This document shows, one piece after another, positions 20,986 through 31,079 of a DNA stretch of 47,800 bases. The first letter of the stretch is position 1; each line of letters opens with the position of its first letter. The stretch is from Paracoccus binzhouensis (GTDB lineage Bacteria; Pseudomonadota; Alphaproteobacteria; Rhodobacterales; Rhodobacteraceae), in the NCBI RefSeq assembly GCF_016446475.1, contig NZ_JAEHFP010000017.1, positions 1 to 47,800 on the forward strand, written 5' to 3'. Position numbers and translations under genes: made by a program. Under the pieces are notes generated by a model that searched no databases, was not told the DNA's origin, and worked only from the letters and a program-made list of their open reading frames with translations.

Positions 20986-21578
20986 CCGAGAAGAAGCTGC
21001 TGGTCGCCACCCACAACCGCGGCAAGCTCGAGGAGATCCGCGCCATGATGGCCCCGCATGGCATCGAGGTCACCTCGGCCGGCGAGCTGGGCCTGCCCGA
21101 GCCGCCCGAAACCGAGTCGAGCTTCATCGGCAATGCCCGCATCAAGGCCCGCGCTGCCATGCAGGCCACCGGGCTGCCGGTGCTGGCCGATGACAGCGGC
21201 ATCACCGTGGACGGGCTGGACGGTGCCCCGGGCGTCTATACTGCCGACTGGGCCGAGACGCCGCAGGGCCGCGACTTCATGCAGGCCATGACCCGCACCT
21301 GGCGCGAGCTGGACCAGCGCGGCGTCCCCGAGCCGCGCACCGCCCAGTTCCGTGCCACCCTGATCCTGCTCTGGCCCGACGGGCACGAGGAGATCTTCGA
21401 GGGCGTCGCCCCCGGCCGGCTGGTCTGGCCGCCGCGCGGCCAGCAGGGCCACGGCTACGACCCGATCTTCGTGCCCGAGGGCCATGACCTGACCTTTGCC
21501 GAGATGGCGCCCGAGCAGAAGAACGCCATCAGCCATCGCGCCCGCGCCTTCCGCAAGCTGGAGACGCTGTTTGCGTAG
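20973..21578 (+). CDS. rdgB: RdgB, dITP/XTP pyrophosphatase (non-canonical purine NTPase)
   Basis: A 201-residue house-cleaning enzyme that hydrolyses dITP, ITP and XTP. Visible motifs: [13 protein letters not shown] at the N-terminus, the [20 protein letters not shown] active-site loop, and [12 protein letters not shown] followed by [17 protein letters not shown]. The frame is open far upstream across rph; the ATG at 20973 ([15 protein letters not shown]) fits homologues. It is followed by a TTG-started gene overlapping its last codons. Confidence 0.95.
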   Translation: MRKLTEKKLLVATHNRGKLEEIRAMMAPHGIEVTSAGELGLPEPPETESSFIGNARIKARAAMQATGLPVLADDSGITVDGLDGAPGVYTADWAETPQGRDFMQAMTRTWRELDQRGVPEPRTAQFRATLILLWPDGHEEIFEGVAPGRLVWPPRGQQGHGYDPIFVPEGHDLTFAEMAPEQKNAISHRARAFRKLETLFA

Positions 21579-21945
21579 GATCTCGACCGGCTCGCCCTTC
21601 GAAGCGACGCTCGGCTACAGCCGCGCGGTGGTCAAGGGGCCGTGGTGCTTCGTCTCGGGCACCACGGGCTACGATTACGCGGCCATGGCCATGCCCGACA
21701 GTGCCGCCGAACAGGCGCGCAACGCCTTCGCCACCATCTTCGCCACCCTGGCCGAGGCGGGCTTCGCGCCCGCCGACATCGTGCGGGTGCAATACACCAT
21801 CACCGACCCGGCGATCCTCGACGAGATCGCGCCGGTTCTGGGCGAGGCGATGACAGATGCGTTACCGGCCGCGACCATGGTTGTGGCCGGGCTCATCAGA
21901 CCCGAGATGAAGATCGAAATCGAAGTCACCGCGCTGAAGGAATGA
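21571..21945 (+). CDS. RidA/YjgF family protein
   Basis: About 124 residues of a trimeric RidA-fold protein; relatives deaminate reactive enamine/imine intermediates. Recognisable segments: STGSPFEATLGYSRAV, GPWCFVSGTTGYD and VRVQYTITDP. The usual RidA arginine is present in ADIVRVQYT, the position that binds the carboxylate. The best start is TTG at 21571, with GGAG about ten bases upstream, giving [11 protein letters not shown]. The ATG at 21496 gives a longer N-terminus that only mirrors rdgB in another frame. It overlaps rdgB by eight bases and hemW by four. The exact substrate is unknown. Confidence 0.82.
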   Translation: MRRISTGSPFEATLGYSRAVVKGPWCFVSGTTGYDYAAMAMPDSAAEQARNAFATIFATLAEAGFAPADIVRVQYTITDPAILDEIAPVLGEAMTDALPAATMVVAGLIRPEMKIEIEVTALKE

Positions 21946-23150
21946 CTCTGGACCTGCCAGCTGCCGCCTTGCCGGACCCGGCCGCCAGCACCAGCCTGTC
22001 TGACGACTGGCGGGCAGGGGGCTTTGCGCTTTACGTCCATTGGCCCTTTTGCGCCGCGAAATGCCCCTATTGCGATTTCAACAGCCATGTCGCCGCCAGC
22101 ATCGACCAGCCGCGCTGGCTGGCCGCCTATCGCGCCGAGATTGCCCGGCTGGGCCGCGAACTGCCCGGACGGGTGCTGAACAGCATCTTCTTCGGCGGCG
22201 GCACCCCCAGCCTGATGGCGCCGGAAACCGTCGCCGGGGTGATCGAGGCTGCCCGCGCCGCCTGGCCCCTTGCCAACGACATAGAGATCACGCTGGAAGC
22301 CAACCCGACCAGCGTCGAGATGGGCCGCTTCCGCGCCTATGCCGACGGCGGCGTCAATCGCGTCTCGATGGGCGTGCAGGCGCTGAACGACGACGATCTG
22401 CGCCGGCTGGGCCGCATGCATTCGGCGGCCGAGGCTCGCGCTGCCTTCGACATTGCTCGCGACTGTTTCACGCGGGTCAGCTTCGACCTGATCTATGCCC
22501 GCCAGGATCAGGACCGCGCCCATTGGCGGCGCGAGCTGACCCAGGCGCTCGGCATGGCCGTCGATCACCTTTCGGCCTATCAGCTGACCATCGAGCCCGG
22601 TACCGCCTTCGGCGCCCGCCATGCGAAAGGCGGGCTGAAGGGCCTGCCCGACGACGACCTGTCCGCCGACCTGTATCTGGACACGCAGGAGATCTGCGCC
22701 GCGGCCGGCATGCCCGCCTATGAGGTCTCGAACCATGCCCGGCCCGGTGCGGAAAGCCGGCACAACCTGGTCTATTGGCGGCAGGGCGACTGGGCGGCGG
22801 TGGGGCCGGGCGCGCATGGCCGGCTGACGCTGGCCTCGGGCCGCTGGGCGACCGAGGCGCATCCGGCGCCGGGCACCTGGCTGGACGCCGTCGAGACCAG
22901 CGGCCATGGCGACAGCCGGCGTGAATTGCTGAGCCTCTCGGACCGGGCGCTGGAATATCTGCTGATGTCCATGCGGCTGGCCGAGGGCATGGAGATCGCC
23001 CGCTATCTCGCCCATGGCGCCCGGTTGCTGCGGCAGAGGGTCGAGGACCTGGCCGGGCTGGGCCTCGTGACCCTGGGGCCCGAGCGGCTGGCGGCGACGG
23101 CGGCCGGGCGCCCGGTGCTGAACGGTATCCTGCGTGAACTGGCGGAATAA
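21942..23150 (+). CDS. hemW: HemW, radical-SAM heme chaperone (formerly HemN-like coproporphyrinogen oxidase)
   Basis: A 402-residue radical SAM protein. The [4Fe-4S] motif is HWPFCAAKCPYCDFNSH (CX3CX2C), followed by the glycine-rich FFGGGTPSL and the EANPTS and GVQ motifs. Proteins at the rdgB-linked position are the HemW type, which bind heme and deliver it to respiratory enzymes, rather than true oxygen-independent coproporphyrinogen oxidase. The single cluster motif without the HemN N-terminal extension supports this. The ATG at 21942 overlaps the preceding stop (ATGA). Confidence 0.9.
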   Translation: MTLDLPAAALPDPAASTSLSDDWRAGGFALYVHWPFCAAKCPYCDFNSHVAASIDQPRWLAAYRAEIARLGRELPGRVLNSIFFGGGTPSLMAPETVAGVIEAARAAWPLANDIEITLEANPTSVEMGRFRAYADGGVNRVSMGVQALNDDDLRRLGRMHSAAEARAAFDIARDCFTRVSFDLIYARQDQDRAHWRRELTQALGMAVDHLSAYQLTIEPGTAFGARHAKGGLKGLPDDDLSADLYLDTQEICAAAGMPAYEVSNHARPGAESRHNLVYWRQGDWAAVGPGAHGRLTLASGRWATEAHPAPGTWLDAVETSGHGDSRRELLSLSDRALEYLLMSMRLAEGMEIARYLAHGARLLRQRVEDLAGLGLVTLGPERLAATAAGRPVLNGILRELAE

Positions 23151-23154
23151 CAAG

Positions 23155-23508
23155 ATGCGTTACCTTTGGCTCGCTACCGGCTGGCTGACCCTGTCGGTGG
23201 GGGTGATCGGGGTCTTCCTGCCGGTCATGCCCACGGTGCCCTTCCTGCTGGTGGCGGTCTGGGCCTTCGCTCGTTCCTCGCCGCGGCTCGGGGCGCGGAT
23301 CATGCGGCATCCGAAATTCGGCCCGCCGATCCGGGCCTGGCGCAAGGCCGGCATCATCAGCCGGACCGCCAAGATCTGGGCCGTCGGCGCCATGGCCTGC
23401 GGCGTCGGCTGGACGATCCTGCTGGGCCTCGATCCGCGGCTCATCGCCGTGCAGGCGGCGGCCTGCACCGCCGTCGGCGCCTGGCTGGTCACCCGCCCCG
23501 AGGCCTGA
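23155..23508 (+). CDS. DUF454 (YbaN-like) small inner-membrane protein
   Basis: 117 residues with at least three hydrophobic stretches: [34 protein letters not shown] and the C-terminal ALA/GLY-rich pair. The motif [17 protein letters not shown] and the following FARSSPR are typical of DUF454/YbaN, a family of unknown function. The ATG at 23155 is four bases after the hemW stop; an in-frame GTG at 23134 inside hemW is less likely. Probably cotranscribed with hemW. Confidence 0.82.
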   Translation: MRYLWLATGWLTLSVGVIGVFLPVMPTVPFLLVAVWAFARSSPRLGARIMRHPKFGPPIRAWRKAGIISRTAKIWAVGAMACGVGWTILLGLDPRLIAVQAAACTAVGAWLVTRPEA

Positions 23509-23593
23509 TCCCGCCACCCGGCAACGGCGGCCGGCAATGGCGCTCCGGGCAGCGATTACAACCTTTTGCCCACTTGCGGGCGGCCGGCCATGG

Positions 23594-23621
23594 CGCGAAC
23601 CTCGCCCCATCTAGGTTCGCG
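23594..23621 (+). promoter_or_regulatory. Hairpin directly before the gfa ribosome binding site
   Basis: CGCGAACCT (23594-23602) and AGGTTCGCG (23613-23621) form a perfect 9-bp stem with a 10-base loop. It abuts the GGGGAGG Shine-Dalgarno of gfa (23621-23627). It could be an operator or an RNA element controlling gfa translation; the sequence alone does not say which. Confidence 0.45.
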
Positions 23622-23636
23622 GGGAGGACTAGGACC

Positions 23637-24221
23637 ATGGTTGATACCTCTGGGGTGAAGATTCATCCGGCCGTCGACAACGGCATCAAGCCGGCGCAGC
23701 CCGGCTTTTCCGGCGGCACGCTGCATTGCAAATGCGCCTCGAACCCTGTCCGGGTCGCGGTGCGGGCGCAGACGGCGCATAACCACGTCTGCGGCTGCAC
23801 CAAATGCTGGAAGCCCGAGGGCGCGATCTTCTCGCAGGTGGCGGTGGTCGGCCGCGACGCGATCGAGGTGCTGGAAGGCGCCGAGAAGCTGGAAATCGTC
23901 AATGCCGAGGCGCCGATCCAGCGCCATCGCTGCAAGGAATGCGGCGTGCACATGTATGGCCGGATCGAGAACAGGGACCATCCCTTCTACGGGCTGGATT
24001 TCGTCCATACCGAACTGTCGGACGAGCAAGGCTGGTCGGCGCCGGAATTCGCCGCCTTCGTCAGCTCGGTGATCGAATCGGGCGTCGATCCCGGCCGCAT
24101 GGACGGCATCCGCGCCCGCCTGCGCGAACTGGGGCTCGAACCCTATGACGCCCTGTCGCCGCCGCTGATGGACGCCATCGCGACGCATATCGCCAAGCGA
24201 TCTGGCGCATTGCCGGCTTGA
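23637..24221 (+). CDS. gfa: Gfa, S-(hydroxymethyl)glutathione synthase
   Basis: 194 residues, the length of the P. denitrificans glutathione-dependent formaldehyde-activating enzyme. It accelerates adduct formation between formaldehyde and glutathione. Zinc-binding cysteines appear as LHCKCAS, CGCTKCW and CKECGVHM, the Gfa/CENP-V fold. The ATG at 23637 has GGGGAGG eleven bases upstream. It is followed by a GC-rich hairpin and then flhA, its pathway partner. Confidence 0.94.
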   Translation: MVDTSGVKIHPAVDNGIKPAQPGFSGGTLHCKCASNPVRVAVRAQTAHNHVCGCTKCWKPEGAIFSQVAVVGRDAIEVLEGAEKLEIVNAEAPIQRHRCKECGVHMYGRIENRDHPFYGLDFVHTELSDEQGWSAPEFAAFVSSVIESGVDPGRMDGIRARLRELGLEPYDALSPPLMDAIATHIAKRSGALPA

Positions 24222-24251
24222 CCGGGACCGTTTCGGCAGGGATCAAGTTCG

Positions 24252-24271
24252 GGGGCCGGTTTACCGGCCCC
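24252..24271 (+). terminator. GC-rich hairpin between gfa and flhA
   Basis: GGGGCCGG (24252-24259), loop TTTA, CCGGCCCC (24264-24271): a perfect 8-bp stem with a tetraloop. It lacks a clean T-run, so it may only attenuate or process a gfa-flhA transcript. Confidence 0.5.
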
Positions 24272-24341
24272 TCTGCCATGAAGACAACTGTGACATGAGA
24301 AGACCAAGGCCATCCCGGCCCATACGCAAGGAGAGCAAGCC

Positions 24342-25469
<1,128 letters not shown>

Positions 25470-25494
25470 TCGTAAAGGCCTGCTTAGTTAAAAG

Positions 25495-25526
25495 GACGGC
25501 GGGGGCGGGCGACCGTGCCCGCCGTC
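25495..25526 (+). terminator. GC-rich hairpin between flhA and the clpP-like gene
   Basis: GACGGCGGG (25495-25503) pairs perfectly with CCCGCCGTC (25518-25526). A competing inner GGCGGGC/GCCCGCC stem is possible. No T-run follows, so this is a weak terminator or processing site. Confidence 0.4.
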
Positions 25527-25544
25527 AACATGAAAGGACCGATC

Positions 25545-26180
25545 ATGGCAAAGCATTTCCACCTGGACGACGATGACGACGATGAGGACGAGCGCCGCCA
25601 GGAGGGTCAGAAGGACGAGGGGCTCGGCCTGCCCGAGGGTGACAAGATCGGCAAGCTCTATTTCAAGTCGCGCACGGTGATCGTCGCCGGGCCGATCACC
25701 GACAAGCTGGCGCAGCGCACCGTGGCGCATCTGCTGGCCCTGGCCGAGGACAGCGACGCCCCGATCAACATGCTGATCAGCTCGCCCGGCGGCCATGTCG
25801 AATCCGGCGACATGATCCATGACGTGATCAAGTTCATCCGTCCGACCGTGCGCACCATCGGCTCGGGCTGGGTCGCCTCGGCCGGGGCGCTGATCTTCGT
25901 CGGCGCGGAGAAGGAAAACCGCTTCTGCCTGCCCAATACCCGCTTCCTGATCCACCAGCCCTCGGGCGGGATCGGCGGCACCTCGACCGACATGATGATC
26001 CAGGCCGAGCAGGTCCGGCTGATGCGCGACCGGCTGAACCAGATCTTCGCCGAGGCCACTGGCCAGAGCGTCGAGCGGATCGAGAAGGACACGCAGCGCG
26101 ACTTCTGGCTGAACACGCAGGAGGCGCTGGATTACGGCCTGCTGGGCAAGGTGATCCGCTCGGTGGACGAGCTGAAATGA
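25545..26180 (+). CDS. ClpP-type serine protease with acidic N-terminus
   Basis: 211 residues of ClpP fold with the full catalytic triad: Ser112 in GWVASAGAL, His137 in FLIHQPSGG, Asp186 in TQRDFWLN. The N-terminus (KHFHLDDDDDDEDERRQE, residues 3-20) is unusually acidic and replaces the normal ClpP axial loop. It is therefore a divergent paralogue, not the housekeeping clpP, and no clpX follows. I start at the ATG at 25545, which has AAAGGA upstream; an ATG at 25530 and a GTG at 25515 are alternatives. Its location inside the formaldehyde gene set is unexplained. Confidence 0.85.
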   Translation: MAKHFHLDDDDDDEDERRQEGQKDEGLGLPEGDKIGKLYFKSRTVIVAGPITDKLAQRTVAHLLALAEDSDAPINMLISSPGGHVESGDMIHDVIKFIRPTVRTIGSGWVASAGALIFVGAEKENRFCLPNTRFLIHQPSGGIGGTSTDMMIQAEQVRLMRDRLNQIFAEATGQSVERIEKDTQRDFWLNTQEALDYGLLGKVIRSVDELK

Positions 26181-26193
26181 AAGGGCAGCATTG

Positions 26194-26712
26194 ATGGCGG
26201 GCGGGACAGGCATCCTGATCCGTCCCGCCGCGCCTTCCGATCACGAGGCGATCTGGACGATCCTGGAACCCGTCTATCGCGCGGGCGAGACCTATTGCAT
26301 CCCGCCCGACATCTCGCGCGAGGAGGCGCTGGCCGACTGGTTCGCCGCACCCTTCACCGCCTTCGTGGCCGAACTGGACGGCCGGGTGCTGGGCACCAGC
26401 CATGTCGGCCGCAACCGGCCTGGCCCCGCCGGCCATGTCGCCAATGCCAGCTTCGCCACCCATCCGGACGCGCGCGGCCGCGGTATCGCCGGACGGCTGG
26501 TCGCCCACGCCAAGGATTGGGCGCGGGCGCAGGGCTTCCGGGCGATGCAGTTCAACTTCGTCGTCGCGACCAATGCCGATGCCGTTCATTCGTGGCAGAA
26601 GGCCGGTTTCGATATTGTCGGCCGCCTACCCGGCGCGTTTCTTCACCCCAGGCATGGCTATGTCGATGCGCTGGTCATGTTCCATGATCTGACGAAAGGG
26701 AATGAGCCATGA
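26194..26712 (+). CDS. GNAT family N-acetyltransferase
   Basis: 172 residues with the GNAT acetyl-CoA fold. Motif A appears as ATHPDARGRGIAGRLVAHA, and motif B as NADAVHSWQKAGFDIVGRLP. The N-terminal ILIRPAAPSDHEAIWTIL is typical of the first strand-helix unit. It overlaps fghA by four bases (ATGA) and follows the ClpP-like gene by 13 bases, so the three are likely one transcript. The acyl acceptor is unknown. Confidence 0.82.
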   Translation: MAGGTGILIRPAAPSDHEAIWTILEPVYRAGETYCIPPDISREEALADWFAAPFTAFVAELDGRVLGTSHVGRNRPGPAGHVANASFATHPDARGRGIAGRLVAHAKDWARAQGFRAMQFNFVVATNADAVHSWQKAGFDIVGRLPGAFLHPRHGYVDALVMFHDLTKGNEP

Positions 26713-27548
26713 GTCTGGCCTATGAAACCGTATCCGAGAACCGCAGCTTCGGCGGTGTGCAGGGCGTCTATCGCCACCCGTCGCAGGCCACCGGCACGCC
26801 GATGACCTTCGCCGTCTACCTGCCGCCGCAGGCCGAACACGGCAAGGTGCCGGTGCTGTGGTATCTGTCGGGCCTGACCTGCACGCATGAGAACGCCATG
26901 ACCAAGGCCGGCGCGCAGGAATGGGCGGCGGAATACGGCATGGCGCTGATCTTTCCCGACACCTCGCCGCGCGGCGAGGGCGTGGCCGATGACGAGGCCT
27001 ATGACCTGGGCCAGGGCGCCGGCTTCTATGTCGATGCGACCGAGGCGCCCTGGGCGCCGCATTTCCGCATGTGGCACTATATCACCCACGAGCTGCCCGA
27101 GCTGGTCTTCACCAATTTCCCGCTGGACCGCGACGCGCAGGGCATCACCGGCCATTCCATGGGCGGCCATGGCGCGCTGACCATCGCCATGACCTTCCCG
27201 GAACGCTATCGCTCGGTCTCGGCCTTCGCGCCGATCGCCAATCCGACCGAATCCGACTGGGGCCGCAAGCAGCTCCAGGCTTATCTGGGTGCCGACCGCG
27301 CGGCCTGGGAAAGGCACGATGCGACCCTGCTGATGCGCGAGAGGGGCTATCCGGGCGAGGTGCTGATCGACCAGGGCGCCAATGACCAGTTCCTGGACCT
27401 GCTGAAGCCCGAGACCCTGGCCCATGCCATGGCCGAGCGCCGCCAGCCCGGCGAATTCCGCATGCAGCAAGGCTATGACCACAGCTATTTCTTCGTGCAG
27501 ACCTTCATGGCCGATCACCTGCGCTGGCATGCCGAGCGGCTCGCGTGA
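26709..27548 (+). CDS. fghA: FghA, S-formylglutathione hydrolase
   Basis: A 279-residue esterase-fold hydrolase releasing formate from S-formylglutathione. The nucleophile is Ser150 in GHSMGGHGAL, with His in GYDHSYFF and an Asp in the IDQGAND region. The N-terminal segment WYLSGLTCTHENAMTKAGAQ is a family signature. It completes the gfa-flhA-fghA pathway, feeding formate to the formate dehydrogenase operon at the left of the window. A 9-bp hairpin follows the stop. Confidence 0.95.
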   Translation: MSLAYETVSENRSFGGVQGVYRHPSQATGTPMTFAVYLPPQAEHGKVPVLWYLSGLTCTHENAMTKAGAQEWAAEYGMALIFPDTSPRGEGVADDEAYDLGQGAGFYVDATEAPWAPHFRMWHYITHELPELVFTNFPLDRDAQGITGHSMGGHGALTIAMTFPERYRSVSAFAPIANPTESDWGRKQLQAYLGADRAAWERHDATLLMRERGYPGEVLIDQGANDQFLDLLKPETLAHAMAERRQPGEFRMQQGYDHSYFFVQTFMADHLRWHAERLA

Positions 27549-27554
27549 CTGGCA

Positions 27555-27579
27555 GGGGTCGATCCGGGCGATCGACCCC
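27555..27579 (+). terminator. Hairpin after fghA, before xoxF
   Basis: GGGGTCGAT (27555-27563), loop CCGGGCG, ATCGACCCC (27571-27579): a perfect 9-bp stem. The T-run is poor, so termination may be partial. The rest of the 175-base gap (27580-27723) contains AT-rich sequence near 27583-27625, the likely xoxF promoter, with no certain hexamers. Confidence 0.6.
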
Positions 27580-27723
27580 ATACCAATTGCCTATTTTCCA
27601 TAATACTTTCGTATCAGCACCCGGTCGCGCTCGTTGACGCAAATGCGGCCGGGTCCGAACCTTCCGCATGAAGGTGAGGGCGCCCGAGGAGGGGCGCCGG
27701 CACCGTTATGGGAGGGAAAATCC

Positions 27724-29526
27724 ATGAAAAAACTTATGAATGGCGCCTGTCTCGCGCTGCTCATGTGCGGTTCGGCGGCCATGGCCAACGAAAGCGTCCT
27801 GGCCGAGATCGCCAAGCCCCAGCAATGGGCGATCCAGACCGGCGATTACGCGAACACGCGCTACTCGACCCTGGACCAGATCAACAAGGACAACGTCAAG
27901 GACCTGCGCGTCGCCTGGACCTTCTCGACCGGCGTGCTGCGCGGCCATGAAGGCTCGCCGCTGGTGATCGGGGACGTGATGTATGTCCACACGCCCTTCC
28001 CCAACAACGTCTTCGCGCTGGACCTGAACGACAACGGCAAGATCCTGTGGCGCTACGAGCCGCAGCAGGATCCGAACGTCATCGCGGTGATGTGCTGCGA
28101 CACCGTGAACCGCGGCCTGGCCTATGCCGACGGCATGATCCTGCTGTCGCAGGCCGACACCACCGTCGTGGCCCTGGACGCCAAGACCGGCGAAGTGAAA
28201 TGGTCCACCAAGGTCGGCGACCCTGCCATCGGCGAGACGCTGACCGCCACCACCATGCCGGTCAAGGACAAGCTGATGGTCGGCATCTCGGGCGGCGAAT
28301 ACGGGGTGCGCGGCCGGATGACGGCGCTGAACCTCTCGGACGGCAGCGTGGCCTGGAAGGCCTATTCCACCGGCCCGGACGAGGAAATGCTGGTCGATCC
28401 CGAAAAGACCACCCATCTCGGCAAGCCGATCGGCAAGGACAGCTCGCTGCAAAGTTGGGAAGGCGACCAGTGGAAGATCGGCGGCGGCACGATCTGGGGC
28501 TGGTTCTCCTATGACCCGGACCTGAACCTGGTCTATTACGGCACCGGCAACCCTTCGACCTGGAACCCGGCGCAGCGCCCGGGCGACAACAAGTGGTCGA
28601 TGACCATCATGGCCCGCGACGCCGATACCGGCATGGCGAAATGGTTCTACCAGATGACGCCGCATGACGAATGGGACTTCGACGGCGTCAACGAGATGAT
28701 CCTGACCAACCAGACCATCGACGGCCAGGAACGCAAGCTGCTGACCCATTTCGACCGCAACGGCCTGGCCTATACCCTGGACCGCGAGACCGGCGAGCTG
28801 CTGGTAGCCGAGAAATACGATCCGGTGGTGAACTGGACCACCGGCGTCGACATGGACCCGAATTCGGAAACCTATGGCCGTCCGGCCGTGGTCGCCGAAT
28901 ACTCCACCGACCAGAACGGCGAGGACGAGAACACCACCGGCGTCTGCCCGGCGGCGCTGGGCACCAAGGACCAGCAGCCGGCGGCCTTCTCGCCGCAGAC
29001 CAACCTGTTCTACGTGCCGACCAACCACGTCTGCATGGATTACGAGCCGTTCCGCGTCGCCTATACCGCCGGCCAGCCCTATGTCGGCGCCACCCTGTCC
29101 ATGTATCCGGCGCCGAACAGCCATGGCGGCATGGGCAACTTCATCGCCTGGGACAACACCACGGGCGAGATCAAGTGGTCGCTGCCCGAGCAGTTCTCGG
29201 TCTGGTCGGGGGCCCTGGCCACCGCGGGTGGCGTGGTCTTCTACGGCACGCTGGAAGGCTATCTGAAGGCCGTGGATGCCGAGACCGGCAAGGAGCTTTA
29301 CAAGTTCAAGACTCCCTCCGGCATCATCGGCAACGTGATGACCTATGAGCATGGCGGCAAGCAGTATATCGGCATCCTCTCGGGCGTCGGCGGCTGGGCG
29401 GGCATCGGTCTTGCGGCCGGCCTGACCAACCCGAACGAGGGCCTGGGCGCGGTGGGCGGCTATGCCTCGCTGTCGCAATACACCGAACTGGGCGGTCAGC
29501 TGACCGTGTTCGAGCTGCCGGGCTAA
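27724..29526 (+). CDS. xoxF: XoxF, lanthanide-type PQQ-dependent methanol dehydrogenase
   Basis: A 600-residue periplasmic quinoprotein with a signal peptide (residues 1 to about 21). Adjacent cysteines C124-C125 (VMCCDTVN) form the PQQ-stacking disulfide. The catalytic region is [12 protein letters not shown]318 is the catalytic base and D320 is the additional Asp that marks lanthanide-binding XoxF enzymes; calcium MxaF enzymes lack it. Tryptophan-docking repeats run through the eight-bladed propeller. I start at ATG 27724 ([16 protein letters not shown]), because the upstream in-frame extension is not a signal peptide. In P. denitrificans xoxF is followed by cycB and xoxJ, as here. Confidence 0.96.
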   Translation: MKKLMNGACLALLMCGSAAMANESVLAEIAKPQQWAIQTGDYANTRYSTLDQINKDNVKDLRVAWTFSTGVLRGHEGSPLVIGDVMYVHTPFPNNVFALDLNDNGKILWRYEPQQDPNVIAVMCCDTVNRGLAYADGMILLSQADTTVVALDAKTGEVKWSTKVGDPAIGETLTATTMPVKDKLMVGISGGEYGVRGRMTALNLSDGSVAWKAYSTGPDEEMLVDPEKTTHLGKPIGKDSSLQSWEGDQWKIGGGTIWGWFSYDPDLNLVYYGTGNPSTWNPAQRPGDNKWSMTIMARDADTGMAKWFYQMTPHDEWDFDGVNEMILTNQTIDGQERKLLTHFDRNGLAYTLDRETGELLVAEKYDPVVNWTTGVDMDPNSETYGRPAVVAEYSTDQNGEDENTTGVCPAALGTKDQQPAAFSPQTNLFYVPTNHVCMDYEPFRVAYTAGQPYVGATLSMYPAPNSHGGMGNFIAWDNTTGEIKWSLPEQFSVWSGALATAGGVVFYGTLEGYLKAVDAETGKELYKFKTPSGIIGNVMTYEHGGKQYIGILSGVGGWAGIGLAAGLTNPNEGLGAVGGYASLSQYTELGGQLTVFELPG

Positions 29527-29628
29527 TACTTTGGTGCAGAAATACGAACTGTGACTCGAAACGTGCCGCCCAGGGGCTACCTTGGGCGGCGCCATCATCT
29601 TCGGGTGACAGCCCAGGGAGGAATATTC

Positions 29629-30261
29629 ATGACCAGCAAGATGACCGCCAGTCTGATGGCGATCTGCATCGCATGCGCGACGGGTGCCATCACCCAGACG
29701 GCCATTGCCCAGACCGCCGAAACCGCCGCCGAGCCAGCCACCGAACCCGCTGCCGAAACCCCGCCGGCCCAGGCCGGGGCGGAGGCCGCCGCGGGCGGCA
29801 AGCTGGCGCTGCCCAACGGCCAGGACATCACCCCCGACCACATGGAGAATGGCCGCTGGTACACGGCCGAGGACATCCCGACCTTCAAGATCGCCGAGGA
29901 CGGGACGGTGGATTACGCAACCTTTTCCGGCTATCGTCGCTATTCGGCGGAATGCCATGTCTGCCACGGCCCGGACGGCGAGGGATCGACCTATGCGCCG
30001 GCGTTGAAGAACTCGGTGCTGCAGCTCGACTATTACGAGTTCCAGGAGATCGTGGCCTCGGGCAAGCAGGACGTGAACACGGCCGCCAACCTGGTCATGC
30101 CGGCCTTCGGGACAAACAGGAACGTCTGGTGCTATATTGACGACATCTATGTCTACCTGCTGGCGCGGGGCATGGGCGAGCTGCCGCGCGGCCGGCCGGC
30201 GAAGAAGGAAAGCAAATCCGATGAATTCACGGCGCAGGAAGATTCCTGCATGAGCGGATGA
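29629..30261 (+). CDS. cycB: CycB, cytochrome c553i, XoxF electron acceptor
   Basis: A 210-residue periplasmic mono-heme cytochrome c. Order: signal peptide (residues 1 to about 26); an Ala/Pro/Glu-rich linker (about residues 27-58); then the heme domain with CHVCH and an axial methionine in NLVMPAFG. It is the inducible cytochrome reported downstream of xoxF in P. denitrificans and the probable electron carrier. The ATG at 29629 has GGGAGGA eight bases upstream. The stop overlaps xoxJ. Confidence 0.93.
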   Translation: MTSKMTASLMAICIACATGAITQTAIAQTAETAAEPATEPAAETPPAQAGAEAAAGGKLALPNGQDITPDHMENGRWYTAEDIPTFKIAEDGTVDYATFSGYRRYSAECHVCHGPDGEGSTYAPALKNSVLQLDYYEFQEIVASGKQDVNTAANLVMPAFGTNRNVWCYIDDIYVYLLARGMGELPRGRPAKKESKSDEFTAQEDSCMSG

Positions 30262-31079
30262 TGAAACGGGCGCTGATCCTTGCCGCGCTGTGGCTTTGCG
30301 CCGCGCTTGCGCCGCCCGCCTCGGCGCAGGTCGCCGACCTGCGCTCGACGACCGAGCTTCGGGTCTGCGCCGATCCCGCCGCCGTGCCGATGTCGTCCCG
30401 GGACGGCTCGGGCTTCGAGAACCGCATCGCCGCGCTGTTCGGGGAAAAGCTCGGCCTGCCGGTGGTCTATACCTGGTTTCCGCAAGGCTCGGGCTTCATC
30501 CGCAAGACCTTGCGGGCCGGGGTCTGCGATGTGGTCATCGGCTATGCCCAGGGTGATGAGCTGGTGCAGAACACCAACCATTACTACACCTCGGCCTATG
30601 GCATCGTGACGCGCAAGGACAGCCCGCTGGCATCGGTCGAGACGCTCGAGGATCCGGCGCTGAAGGGCCATCCCATCGGCGTGGTCGCGGGCACGCCGCC
30701 GGCGACCAACCTGGCGCGGGCGGGGCTGGCCAAGGACATGCGGGGCTGGGATCTGTTCGTGGACCGCCGGGTCGAGGATCCGGTGGGTGACATGCTGGCG
30801 CAGGTGAAATCGGGCGAGCTGGCGGCGGCGGTGATCTGGGGGCCGCTGGCCGGGCCGCTGGTCAAGCAGGATCCCGAGCTGCAATTCACCCCGCTGCTCA
30901 AGGAAACCAGCGGGCCGCGCATGTTCTACCGCATCACCATGGGCGTGCGCCTGGGCGAGGACGTCTGGAAGCGGCAACTGAACAGCCTGATCCGCCGCCA
31001 CCAGGACGAGATCGACGCCATCCTGCGCGAGGCCGGGGTGCCGCTGCTGGACGATTACGGCAAGGCGCTGAAGCCATGA
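30258..31079 (+). CDS. xoxJ: XoxJ, periplasmic substrate-binding-like protein of the XoxF system
   Basis: A 273-residue protein with signal peptide (MMKRALILAALWLCAALAPP) and a type II periplasmic binding fold. Features: STTELRVCADPAAVPMS at the start, a KLGLPVVYTWFPQGSGFIR segment and GVVAGTPPATNLARAG. XoxJ/MoxJ proteins accompany methanol dehydrogenases; structural work on relatives suggests they help activate or mature the apo-enzyme rather than feed an ABC importer. It overlaps cycB and the next gene by four bases each. Confidence 0.9.
   Translation: MMKRALILAALWLCAALAPPASAQVADLRSTTELRVCADPAAVPMSSRDGSGFENRIAALFGEKLGLPVVYTWFPQGSGFIRKTLRAGVCDVVIGYAQGDELVQNTNHYYTSAYGIVTRKDSPLASVETLEDPALKGHPIGVVAGTPPATNLARAGLAKDMRGWDLFVDRRVEDPVGDMLAQVKSGELAAAVIWGPLAGPLVKQDPELQFTPLLKETSGPRMFYRITMGVRLGEDVWKRQLNSLIRRHQDEIDAILREAGVPLLDDYGKALKP

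Noticed and set aside
27706..29967. 753-codon open frame on the minus strand opposite xoxF and cycB
   Set aside because: It is the antisense shadow of GC-rich codons in xoxF. It has no recognisable motif, start signal or operon partner.
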